Shown in pieces: positions 16,867 to 25,095 of a stretch of 45,465 nucleotides of DNA. A model generated the notes under the pieces. That model did no database searches. It was not told where the DNA came from and saw only the letters and a list, made by a program, of their open reading frames with translations. The stretch spans positions 1 to 45,465 of the forward strand of contig JAGLOO010000021.1 in assembly GCA_023138875.1 (NCBI GenBank). The letters are read 5' to 3'. The stretch's first letter is position 1; every line of letters starts with the position of its first letter. The stretch comes from Bacteroidales bacterium (GTDB lineage Bacteria; Bacteroidota; Bacteroidia; Bacteroidales; GCA-2748055). Position numbers and translations under genes: made by a program.

Positions 16867-18174
16867 ATGAAACATCAACCTGAACAAATATCGACAGATG
16901 AATTAAATAAATTTCTGGCAGAAACCGGAGATTTTGTTATTGATATCAGACCAGTGGATGCATACAACGGCTGGAAGTTTCAGGATGAGATGCGCGGTGG
17001 ACATATAAAAGGAGCAAAAAGTCTTCCGGCTAAATGGGCTCACTACATAGATTGGGTTGAAATTGTACGGTCAAAAAAAATTACGCCTGAACATGAAATT
17101 ATTCTTTATGGATACTCTGAAGATGAAACTGGAAAAGTTGCCGGACTGTTTTATAGATCTGGTTACTTAAAGCTTAAAGTTTACAATCATTTTGCAGATG
17201 AATGGTCATCAAATCCGGATCTGCCTATGGCCTCCCTTTCAAGATTTAGAAATCTGGTCCACTCTGACTGGGTCAATGCCATTATTTCAGGTAAAAACCC
17301 AGAGGAATACGATGGACATCATGTGGTCATTTGCCATGCTCATTATCGCAACCGGGAGGCCTACCTCAGTGGCCATATTCCCGGAGCAATCGATATTGAC
17401 ACCCTCTCACTCGAATCGCCGGTTACATGGAACCGACGATCTCCAGAAGAGTTAATGCAAGCACTACTGCAGCATGGAATTACTGCTGACACCACAGTCG
17501 TTTTGTACGGAAAATATCTATTCCCAAACAATAACGACCCATTTCCAGGAAGTGCTGCAGGGCATATCGGAGCCATACGGTGCGCATTTATAATGATGTA
17601 TGCCGGAGTCAAAGATGTGAGGGTATTGAACGGAGGCTTTCAATCATGGAAAGATGCCGGTCATGAAATAAGTACTGTGGATGTTGTTAAAGCACCTGCA
17701 AATCATTTTGGCTCAAATATTCCGTCAAATCCCGAGTTTGCGGTCGATCTTCCCGAAGCAAAGGAATTACTTGCATCGGATAAGGGTGAATTGGTCTGTG
17801 TTAGAAGTTGGCCTGAATTTACCGGAGAGGTAAGCGGCTATAATTATATAGAAAAGAAGGGACGTATTCCGGGTGCTGTTTTTGGAAATTGTGGAACGGA
17901 TGCATACCATATGGAAAATTACCGTAATCTCGATCATACGACCCGGGAATACCATGAGGTTGCATCATTATGGAAAGATGTCGGTATTACTCCTGACAAG
18001 CATCTGGCCTTTTATTGTGGCACTGGCTGGCGAGGAAGTGAAGCCTTTTTTTATGCCTGGTTAATGGGTTGGCCCAAAGTATCGGTATTTGATGGTGGTT
18101 GGTTAGAATGGAGCAATGATCCTGAAAATTCTTTTGAAACAGGTGTACCTCTCAATAATAATGAAGCACTTTAA
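16867..18174 (+). CDS. Triple-rhodanese-domain sulfurtransferase
   Basis: 435 residues made of three rhodanese-like domains (about 5-115, 135-275 and 290-425). The first two lack a Cys at the catalytic position (ILYGYSED and VVLYGKY). The third has Cys384 in FYCGTGWRG, the loop of active thiosulfate/3-mercaptopyruvate sulfurtransferases. Characteristic structural motifs such as GHIPGA and RIPGAV recur. The protein has no signal peptide and should be cytoplasmic. It begins 42 bp after the kinase-RapZ gene and may end that transcript. The substrate is unknown. Confidence 0.88.
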   Translation: MKHQPEQISTDELNKFLAETGDFVIDIRPVDAYNGWKFQDEMRGGHIKGAKSLPAKWAHYIDWVEIVRSKKITPEHEIILYGYSEDETGKVAGLFYRSGYLKLKVYNHFADEWSSNPDLPMASLSRFRNLVHSDWVNAIISGKNPEEYDGHHVVICHAHYRNREAYLSGHIPGAIDIDTLSLESPVTWNRRSPEELMQALLQHGITADTTVVLYGKYLFPNNNDPFPGSAAGHIGAIRCAFIMMYAGVKDVRVLNGGFQSWKDAGHEISTVDVVKAPANHFGSNIPSNPEFAVDLPEAKELLASDKGELVCVRSWPEFTGEVSGYNYIEKKGRIPGAVFGNCGTDAYHMENYRNLDHTTREYHEVASLWKDVGITPDKHLAFYCGTGWRGSEAFFYAWLMGWPKVSVFDGGWLEWSNDPENSFETGVPLNNNEAL

Positions 18175-18193
18175 TCTGTTGCTCTATTCCGGG

Positions 18194-18643
18194 CTATGAT
18201 TGCAATTTTATCTTTCTTGAGATCAGATGATCCAAACTAAATTTTCCAGCACCATTAGTCAACAAAGCAAAAAGCATCAGCATATAATAAACCGGGATTT
18301 CAAAACCATTGTCGCCGGCGTTGAATCCGTTACCAAGATGCACAGTTACAATGGCTACAACCATAGTGAACAATAATGGAATCGAAATAATCCGGGTGGC
18401 CAATCCTAAAGGTAAAAGGATTACAGCAGCCATTTCAGTGGTTGCTGCCAGGTAGGCGTTGAGCAAAGGCAAAGGAATACCCATGCTTCCGAACCATTCT
18501 GCAATGCCGCTGATGTTTCCCCATTTCATTGTGGCCGGTATATAAAATCCATAGGCAAGGATCAACCTGAAGAAAAATAATGGGAGGTCTTTTAAATTTG
18601 TTAGCCAATTCGTGGCGTTCTGATACATTTGAATAAGTTTCAT
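18194..18643 (-). CDS. DoxX family membrane protein
   Basis: 149 residues with four hydrophobic helices (near 22-40, 60-80, 85-105, 118-135) and the DoxX-style LILAYGFYIPATMKW start of helix one. The family lies in the inner membrane and is loosely linked to quinone or thiol redox chemistry; no specific role can be assigned here. The gene is convergent with the rhodanese gene, 19 bp apart, with no clear terminator between them. Confidence 0.85.
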   Translation of the reverse strand: MKLIQMYQNATNWLTNLKDLPLFFFRLILAYGFYIPATMKWGNISGIAEWFGSMGIPLPLLNAYLAATTEMAAVILLPLGLATRIISIPLLFTMVVAIVTVHLGNGFNAGDNGFEIPVYYMLMLFALLTNGAGKFSLDHLISRKIKLQS

Positions 18644-18697
18644 TTTTTATGAATTTTCTTGTTTTCCAATAATTCATTGGATTAGTCTTTGACCAGG

Positions 18698-18771
18698 CCC
18701 CCTCCTTACAAAATTTGTTTGTGCGGACAAATTAAAAGTCTGGATGAGCCCGATCGCCTCAGGGAGGAGGG
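18698..18771. other. Nested inverted repeats in an intergenic region
   Basis: The 194-bp gap between DoxX and the rhamnosidase gene holds an outer inverted repeat CCCTCCT (18700-18706) / AGGAGGG (18765-18771) and an inner hairpin AATTTGT (18712-18718) / ACAAATT (18727-18733). Both could fold in one RNA. I find no U-run, tRNA-like or riboswitch pattern that names it. Confidence 0.4.
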
Positions 18772-18837
18772 ACTAAATACAGGGATATGGACAAACAAGG
18801 TCAGGAGAACCCTGGCGGGTTAAGGCAGGTTACATGT

Positions 18838-21579
18838 TTAAAGGACCTTGAACGAGTATTTACCACTTCCAACCTCAAACACAGCATACCCATCCTCCAT
18901 CTGCCGGAATTCAATTTCAGGGATTTCATCATGCCTTTGACCACTTTCAAAAACATTACCGGGAGCTGATGCAGGAACATATACGGTTGCTGAACAACTC
19001 ACAGGTACAGATATGTCCATGGTAAATGAGCCCTTTTCGTTGCTCCAGATAATCCCCGCTTCTCCATAAGGTGTATTGTTTGTGTAGGTTACAAAATCGA
19101 GCTGATCGATAACCTGAGGCCGGAAGATTATATGCCTGTATCCCGGTTGATCCGGGTCAGCCTGCATCCCGGCCAGGTTGCGATAGAACCATACCAGTCC
19201 GCCTCCAAACATGGGGTGGTTGTGTGATCCCCTTTCATCCCATCTTTCGCGCGTGGTGGTGGAACCCAGTTCAAGCCAGTGTCCAAATCCCGGTTCAGTC
19301 CTTTTGTTTAATGCCTCATAGGCCAGGTTGTGCAATCCATTTTCAGCGAGTACTTCAAAAAAGAATCTGGTTCCAACGATACCCGTATCAAGGTGACCTT
19401 TGTTGCTGATAATGCTGGCTTTCAACGCAGCTACTACACGCTCGTATTGGTTATCGGGCACACCCATCCTGAGGGCCAGGATATTTCCTCCCCCATCTCC
19501 ATAGGTTCCCTTTTCTTCATCAAAAAACCTTTTTTGAAATGCCTGTTGTGTGGTCCGGGCAAGTGCTTCATACATTTCAGCCTCCTTGTCCATATTCAAT
19601 ATACCGGCGGTCCGGGCAGTAATTGTTGCACAATACCAGAGATAAAATGTGTGTACCATCTCATCCGGAACGGTCTCGCCGGGTGCCACCCATTCTCCCA
19701 GGTTAAACCATTTCAGAACAGTGCCATCTTTAGCGGTTCGTTTTGAAAACATGATCCCTTCATCATCCACCCAGGTTTTCATATACCGGATGTATCCTTT
19801 CATGCCCTCGTAGTTATCTTCCAGCATATCCGTTGAACCGTAATGCACATAATACTGCCAGGGAATGACACAGATGGCTGCACCCCAGGCGGGTCCTCCA
19901 CCACACCCAGGTTGCCATGGAGCTCCATTGGGAACATAACCCGTTTCAGCAATCTGCGCGCCCAGCATGTCCTGAACCCACTTTTGGTAAAAGTTCTTTG
20001 CATCGAAATTATGCAGGACTGTGATGCATGCGATCTGTCCATCACCTGTATACCCTGACCGTTCCCGGTGTGGACAATCACTGGCAATGCCCCCGTGCAT
20101 GTTATCGGTCTGACTCCTTCTCCAGATCTTATTGATATCATTGAACAGCTGGTTGGATGTCTCGAAAGTGGCCGATGGTTCAATGAAAGTGTTCACCGCT
20201 TCGGCTGTAAGATATTCCGGCTTCAATTCCCCGGGCCAATTTATGATCTCCACACCACTAAATACAAACCAGTTAAACCGTGGAGCATAGGATGATGGTC
20301 CGTTTCCACTGAAAATGTATGAGTTGTCGCCCGAGTACTGGTTGCCATTAAATTTCATTTCTATCCTGTGGCCTTCCGGCCCCTCCACCTGGTTCAACCG
20401 GACCCAGCCGGATATCTCCACTCCAAAATCAACAAAAAAGTGTCCATCACCCAATTTTTCGATGGAAACCGGGGCAAGGCTTTCCGTAACTCTGTCAGGA
20501 TACGCCGTATGTGCAACCATCTTCCCTTCAGGAGCATTCCTAATGGCAACCTTTTTCCAATCAGAATCATCAAATGACGGGGTACACCATTCAGGTTGTT
20601 CTTTCCTTGCATCATAATGCTCCCCGTAATAGACCATATTCATAAGGATCGGACCCTTTGAAGCTTTCCAGGTACCATCACTCACGATTACCTCGTCTGA
20701 GCCATCGGCGTAGGTAATATGGACCTGGCAAAGAAACCTGGGAGAACCATACGCTGCCGCCCAGAACTTGGACGGATTATAAAAACCGTTCCCCAGGATA
20801 CCACCGATTGCATTCTCTCCCTGGTTCAACTGGTCCTTAATATCGTAAGCCAGGTACATCACTTTGTACTCCCTGAATTCGTCCGGAAGATAAATAAGGG
20901 TCTCTGTCAATTGCGGACGTTTCCCATAGTTGGTCTGGTTGGGCACAAGCACATCATTGCCCACCTTCTTCCCATTCACATAGAGTTCGAAATAGCCAAG
21001 GCCGGTTACAAAAGCAACAGCACTGGCCACCTCCTTCTGAATCCTGAAATTCTTCCTTAACAGTGGTGACGGGGGACCAAACATCATCGGCTGGGTAACG
21101 GGTTCATCCTTCGGTTTTAGAAATGCCTCCTCCCCCTGCCAGGGCGCACCGATCCAGGTTGCTTCCCAGTCGCCCGGCTGCAGCAATCCCATCCTCCACC
21201 ATCCACGCTTACTCCAGTCCGAAATCTTCCCGTCCTTCTCCCATACCCGAACCTGCCACCAGCATTCCTGCCTGGATATCAGTGGTTTTCCTTCATACCT
21301 GACCCGGATTGACTGGTCCGACATCACCTTGTCACTCTCCCAAAGATCAGGATGATCCAGCTTCTCCTTCGAACTTGCGACCCTGACCTGCCAGGCAGTC
21401 TGCACCTGGCCCCTTTCCCCTTCAACCGATTGATTGATCCATGATAAACGGGGATGCAGTACATCCACTACAGCCGGATCCTCAAGGTATTCACAGGTAA
21501 GCTGAACCGGTATAAGTTTTTCTTCAGATGAACAACTCAGAACCAGTCCGGATATCAGCAGTAGAAGTATCTTTTTCAT
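18838..21579 (-). CDS. Alpha-L-rhamnosidase, GH78, lipoprotein
   Basis: 913 residues from the Met at 21579; the frame extends 14 codons upstream, but the chosen start gives a proper lipoprotein signal (MKKILLLLISGLVLSC, lipobox VLSC at 13-16). Domain order is GH78-typical: an N-terminal Ig-like region (LTCEYLEDPAVVDVLHPRLSW), a carbohydrate-binding beta domain (LGYFELYVNGKKVGN), an (alpha/alpha)6 barrel and a C-terminal beta domain. The catalytic segment DCPHRERSGYTGD places Asp501, Glu506 and Asp513 at the same spacing (0, +5, +12) as the acidic residues of characterised GH78 enzymes. It removes terminal alpha-L-rhamnose from plant or microbial glycans. No SusC/SusD genes are adjacent, so it is not part of a standard utilisation locus here. 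Confidence 0.93.
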   Translation of the reverse strand: MKKILLLLISGLVLSCSSEEKLIPVQLTCEYLEDPAVVDVLHPRLSWINQSVEGERGQVQTAWQVRVASSKEKLDHPDLWESDKVMSDQSIRVRYEGKPLISRQECWWQVRVWEKDGKISDWSKRGWWRMGLLQPGDWEATWIGAPWQGEEAFLKPKDEPVTQPMMFGPPSPLLRKNFRIQKEVASAVAFVTGLGYFELYVNGKKVGNDVLVPNQTNYGKRPQLTETLIYLPDEFREYKVMYLAYDIKDQLNQGENAIGGILGNGFYNPSKFWAAAYGSPRFLCQVHITYADGSDEVIVSDGTWKASKGPILMNMVYYGEHYDARKEQPEWCTPSFDDSDWKKVAIRNAPEGKMVAHTAYPDRVTESLAPVSIEKLGDGHFFVDFGVEISGWVRLNQVEGPEGHRIEMKFNGNQYSGDNSYIFSGNGPSSYAPRFNWFVFSGVEIINWPGELKPEYLTAEAVNTFIEPSATFETSNQLFNDINKIWRRSQTDNMHGGIASDCPHRERSGYTGDGQIACITVLHNFDAKNFYQKWVQDMLGAQIAETGYVPNGAPWQPGCGGGPAWGAAICVIPWQYYVHYGSTDMLEDNYEGMKGYIRYMKTWVDDEGIMFSKRTAKDGTVLKWFNLGEWVAPGETVPDEMVHTFYLWYCATITARTAGILNMDKEAEMYEALARTTQQAFQKRFFDEEKGTYGDGGGNILALRMGVPDNQYERVVAALKASIISNKGHLDTGIVGTRFFFEVLAENGLHNLAYEALNKRTEPGFGHWLELGSTTTRERWDERGSHNHPMFGGGLVWFYRNLAGMQADPDQPGYRHIIFRPQVIDQLDFVTYTNNTPYGEAGIIWSNEKGSFTMDISVPVSCSATVYVPASAPGNVFESGQRHDEIPEIEFRQMEDGYAVFEVGSGKYSFKVL

Positions 21580-21700
21580 ATTTAGTTGTATTGCAGTGTA
21601 AATAGACATTAGCGATTCCATATTATGCGGGATTTACTATTCTTTAAATCTGAGGATACAAATTATAAAAATACTTTATATCTTCCCTTCTTTTTATGCT

Positions 21701-22972
21701 ATGAAGAATAGCACACGCTATAAAATCCTTCTGGGACTGGCAGCGCTGTCCGCGGTTCTTTTCCTGGTTTCGTATTTTACCGGGATGAATAGTTGGCTTG
21801 GGCCATTGCTAATTTCGTTCTTCATTTTTCTGGCTTTTGGTGTGCGGGGCAATGCAATTTCAAAAGGTTTCTCTTATACCATCATGATCTTAGCTGCTGT
21901 CAGCATCTCCATGTTCTACCCGGGTCTTTTCATCAAGTGGGGAGATTTTGAACTGAAGGTTACCATCATTCCCCTGCTACAGATCATTATGTTCGGGATG
22001 GGATCACAAATGAGTTTCCGGGATTTTGCCGGGGTTGTGAAAATGCCAAAGGGGGTGTTGCTGGGACTGGCCTGTCAGTTTACCATCATGCCGGTGGTGG
22101 GATTCACCATTGCCACCACATTTGGATTTCCGCCTGAGATAGCTGCAGGGATCATTCTTGTGGGTTCTTCACCAAGCGGCCTGGCCTCCAATGTCATGTC
22201 CTTCATTGCAAAAGCAAACCTGGCTTTGTCGGTGACACTCACTGCAGTGGCCACTATGCTTGCACCGCTGATCACCCCCTCGCTGATGAAACTTCTGGCC
22301 GGACAATTTGTACCGATCGATTTCTGGGGTATGATGCTCGGGATCATCAACATCGTAATCCTCCCCATCGTAGGCGGTCTGATTTTCAATGCTGTGGCCT
22401 ATGGAAAGGAGAACCGAAAGAGCATCATCATCCAGGCCATTGTGTACCTGTTAATCATTGCCGGAAAGAACTTTATACTCTTCCAGACAGCCGGTGTGGG
22501 TTCCGGTGCAGTTTTAACACAATTTGGAAAAGACCTTGTCTGGTTCCTGGCCCTGCCCATTATTGCTGCCATGGCTTTTAAAAACCTGGCTAAAGGTAAT
22601 AAGGACCTGCTCGATAAAGCCCTTGCCTTTGTATCCATGGCCGGAATTGGCGTGATCATCACTGTAATCACCGCAGCGGGCAGAGACAGTCTGCTTGAGA
22701 TCGGTTTCCTGTTGATCATTGCCTGCCTGTTGCATAATACTGCCGGTTATTTCCTCGGATACTGGATATGCAAACTGGCCAGGATGGATGAAAAATCGTG
22801 CCGGACCATTGCATTGGAGGTGGGCATGCAAAATGGTGGCCTTGCCTCGGGCATTGCTTTACAGATGGGAAAGGTGGCTACCATAGGTCTGGCCCCCGCT
22901 GTATTTGGTCCCATGATGAACATCACAGGCTCCTCCATTGCCACCTGGTGGCGGAGAAAGCCTGCTACGTAA
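21701..22972 (+). CDS. Bile acid:sodium symporter (BASS) family transporter
   Basis: 423 residues, almost entirely hydrophobic, with about three extra N-terminal helices before the ten-helix BASS core. Core features include FGMGSQMSFRDFAGV in the first core helices and the broken-helix region VGSSPSGLASNVMSFIAKAN, plus ALEVGMQNGGLASGIA in the second repeat, which form the crossing helices and sodium sites. BASS proteins move organic anions with sodium; bacterial members can carry pantoate, 2-keto acids or similar. It is divergent from the rhamnosidase gene and upstream of the broken RraA-like gene, which may hint at an organic-acid substrate. Confidence 0.9.
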   Translation: MKNSTRYKILLGLAALSAVLFLVSYFTGMNSWLGPLLISFFIFLAFGVRGNAISKGFSYTIMILAAVSISMFYPGLFIKWGDFELKVTIIPLLQIIMFGMGSQMSFRDFAGVVKMPKGVLLGLACQFTIMPVVGFTIATTFGFPPEIAAGIILVGSSPSGLASNVMSFIAKANLALSVTLTAVATMLAPLITPSLMKLLAGQFVPIDFWGMMLGIINIVILPIVGGLIFNAVAYGKENRKSIIIQAIVYLLIIAGKNFILFQTAGVGSGAVLTQFGKDLVWFLALPIIAAMAFKNLAKGNKDLLDKALAFVSMAGIGVIITVITAAGRDSLLEIGFLLIIACLLHNTAGYFLGYWICKLARMDEKSCRTIALEVGMQNGGLASGIALQMGKVATIGLAPAVFGPMMNITGSSIATWWRRKPAT

Positions 22973-22991
22973 CAAGTCTGAAACTCAAAAA

Positions 22992-23019
22992 TTGAAAGTG
23001 AAAAGCTTGAAAGTGAAAA
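22992..23019. repeat. Tandem 13-bp direct repeat
   Basis: TTGAAAGTGAAAA occurs at 22992-23004 and again at 23007-23019, separated by GC, in the 65-bp spacer before the RraA-like gene. It may be a slippage product or a small regulatory repeat. Confidence 0.7.
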
Positions 23020-23037
23020 AACGAATAATTTAAACAG

Positions 23038-23590
23038 ATGAAAAAGATACTATTTCTGACAGCAGTTTTGACCATTGGGTTCAATTTCGATTCCTATTCC
23101 CAATTCTTTAATTCCCCCGAAGAGTTAATCTATTATACCAGTGAATGGGAAGGAGAACGGTTTGAAGATGGCCGGCCTAAAGTGCCGGAAGAGATATTGG
23201 ATCGGCTGAAAAAGGTTTCCATCGAAGAGGCCTGGGGAGTATTGCGCTCAAAAGGATATAACAATCAGTTTGAAGGCAACTGGGAGATTCTCGATGAAGA
23301 GGAACCCATTGTGGGGAGGGCGCTGACTGCCCGGTACATGTCCAAAAGACCTGAAATCATGGACCGGTTTACTGAAAAGGGCCATAACCAGGGCCGTGTG
23401 GGCGCTATGAATTCCTGGCCCATCGATGCCTTACAGCAGGGAGATGTATATGTGGCCGATGGTTTCGGGAAAGTGGTGGATGGCACCCTGATCGGGGATA
23501 ACCTGGGAAATGCTATCTATGCAAAATCCGGAAGGATTGCCCATGACCAGGGAAGACCTTGATATATACCTGAAAGACAGGACCTGGTAG
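23038..23590 (+). pseudogene. RraA-like protein gene, internally deleted
   Basis: The intact frame (to 23562) gives 174 residues: a signal peptide (MKKILFLTAVLTIGFNFDSYS) and the first part of an RraA/HMG-aldolase-like fold (GVLRSKGYNNQFEG, VGRALTARYM, DVYVADGFGKVVDGTLIGDNLGNAIYAKSG). In this family the conserved continuation carries the active-site region with a D-G-x-x-R-D motif. Here the match ends at Ser-Gly and a short odd tail follows to a stop. Directly after, in another frame, 23543-23590 reads MTREDLDIYLKDRTW then stop, which resembles a C-terminal end. An internal frame-changing deletion of roughly a hundred codons explains both. The product would lack its active site. Confidence 0.65.
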
Positions 23591-23650
23591 ATTCCTGGAC
23601 CCCGGTAACCTTTTTCCTTTGAAATTTGTTTACTTATTAAATCACATGCT

Positions 23651-24535
23651 ATGAAAACAAAGCCGATTACACTTTTGCTCCTTATTGCCATGCTTTTAAA
23701 TGGCCTTACAGGAATTATTACCGCACAGGATTCTGTGTATGTTGAGCAATCCAATGTTCAGAAACTCTTTATCGTGATCAAGAATGATGGAACCGAGTTT
23801 ATAGGCTATATAATATCCCGGGATGAGAGGGAGGTGTTGTTAGACACAGAGACCATAGGGCAGGTGGTTATACCCAAACATGAGATCCGGGAGATCCGGG
23901 AGGTGGATCAAAAGGACATGAGGGATGGAGTTTTTATAGGTAGTAATATATTCTCTTCAAGGTACTTTCTTACTACCAACGGATTGTCTATGAAAAAGGG
24001 GGAGAATTATGCCCTTATCAGTTTATACGGACCTGAAGCACACTTCTGTCTGGCCGATAACTTTACACTGGGCGGCCTCACATCCTGGGTCGGAGTCCCT
24101 CTCGTTGTCTCCCTGAAGTATTCCTTCCATATGAATGAGAACTTGCATTTTGGACTGGGCGTACTGGGGGGTTCCCTGAGCTGGCTTGACTTTGGATCTG
24201 TCGGTGGCCTGGTGTATGGATCCGTAACTGTTGGAAATCATATTAATAACCTGACCTTTTCAGGTGGATATGCCGGTGTAACAGACGGTGAAGATATATC
24301 CGGAAGTGAACCGCTATTCTCCGTTGCAGGTATGGTAAAACTGGGTAAAAATATCTCCCTGGTGGGTGATTCATTTATTTATGCCGGTGAAAATCCCTTT
24401 GCCATTATCATGCCCGGTCTGCGTTTTTCCCGTTCAGAAAGAAAGGCCTTTCAGTTTGGCTTTGCAGGAATCATAATCGAAGGGGAAGCCATTCCATTTC
24501 CCATTCCGATGCTTGGATGGTTCTTGAAAATTTAA
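23651..24535 (+). CDS. Hypothetical exported protein, probable beta-barrel
   Basis: 294 residues with a signal peptide ending near ITAQ (residue 26). Residues about 38-90 form a short all-beta module (FIVIKNDGTEFIGYIISRDEREVLLDT) like those in Bacteroidota envelope proteins. The rest alternates hydrophobic and polar residues with many Gly and aromatics, the pattern of an outer-membrane barrel. I do not recognise a named family. It is followed after 22 bp by another small barrel-like gene, probably co-transcribed. Confidence 0.75.
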   Translation: MKTKPITLLLLIAMLLNGLTGIITAQDSVYVEQSNVQKLFIVIKNDGTEFIGYIISRDEREVLLDTETIGQVVIPKHEIREIREVDQKDMRDGVFIGSNIFSSRYFLTTNGLSMKKGENYALISLYGPEAHFCLADNFTLGGLTSWVGVPLVVSLKYSFHMNENLHFGLGVLGGSLSWLDFGSVGGLVYGSVTVGNHINNLTFSGGYAGVTDGEDISGSEPLFSVAGMVKLGKNISLVGDSFIYAGENPFAIIMPGLRFSRSERKAFQFGFAGIIIEGEAIPFPIPMLGWFLKI

Positions 24536-24557
24536 TCTTTTACTAAATTCTAATTTT

Positions 24558-25007
24558 ATGACTATGAAAAAGCTAATCCTAATCTTTTTAACTGTTTTTC
24601 TTTCTATGAACGCAATCTCACAGGAAAGTGGGCTGGGCCTGGGTGTAATTATCGGTGAACCCACCGGACTGAGCGCCAAGCTATGGACAAGCGAGAAGAC
24701 CGCCATAGATGCTGGTGTTGCCTGGTCATTCATCAATAGCGGATTTCTTCATATTCATGCAGATATGCTGGTACACAGTTTTCTAATCGATGTGGATAAG
24801 GGGAAATTGCCTCTGTATTTTGGAATCGGAGGTAAATTAGTACTGGCAAACGACCTGGGACTTGGAGTAAGGATTCCCCTGGGAATGGCATACATCTTCG
24901 ATTCGGCCCCTATTGATATCTTTATTGAGCTGGTCCCCGTCCTTGACCTGGCTCCTGCAACTGCTTTCAGTTTTGAAGGCGGGATCGGTGTCCGGTACTT
25001 CTTCTAG
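24558..25007 (+). CDS. Small outer-membrane beta-barrel protein
   Basis: 149 residues; signal peptide cleaved near AISQ (about residue 22). The mature protein begins LGLGVIIGEPTGLSAKLW and ends in GVRYFF, with a terminal aromatic as in outer-membrane barrels. The GxxIGEPTGxxxKxW pattern is seen in small eight-stranded OmpA/OmpW-like proteins, including spirochaete BAPKO_0422-type proteins (DUF3996). Its function is unknown. Confidence 0.75.
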   Translation: MTMKKLILIFLTVFLSMNAISQESGLGLGVIIGEPTGLSAKLWTSEKTAIDAGVAWSFINSGFLHIHADMLVHSFLIDVDKGKLPLYFGIGGKLVLANDLGLGVRIPLGMAYIFDSAPIDIFIELVPVLDLAPATAFSFEGGIGVRYFF

Positions 25008-25095
25008 ATCGCAATATCCGCCCATATCAGACCGTTGCTTAAAGTATATTAATAGTATCTTTATACATCATTACAGCTAACTTAATTCCGTTCGA

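Noticed and set aside
18698-18771. Group II intron or riboswitch
   Set aside because: A GTGCG-like start is present, but no domain V-like hairpin, reverse transcriptase or ligand-core motif was found.
21580-21621. Upstream Met for the rhamnosidase
   Set aside because: It would put 14 polar residues before the lipoprotein signal; the Met at 21579 gives a standard lipobox signal peptide.
18838-22972. Polysaccharide utilisation locus around the rhamnosidase
   Set aside because: No SusC/SusD pair, sulfatase or hybrid two-component gene is present; the neighbours are DoxX and a symporter.
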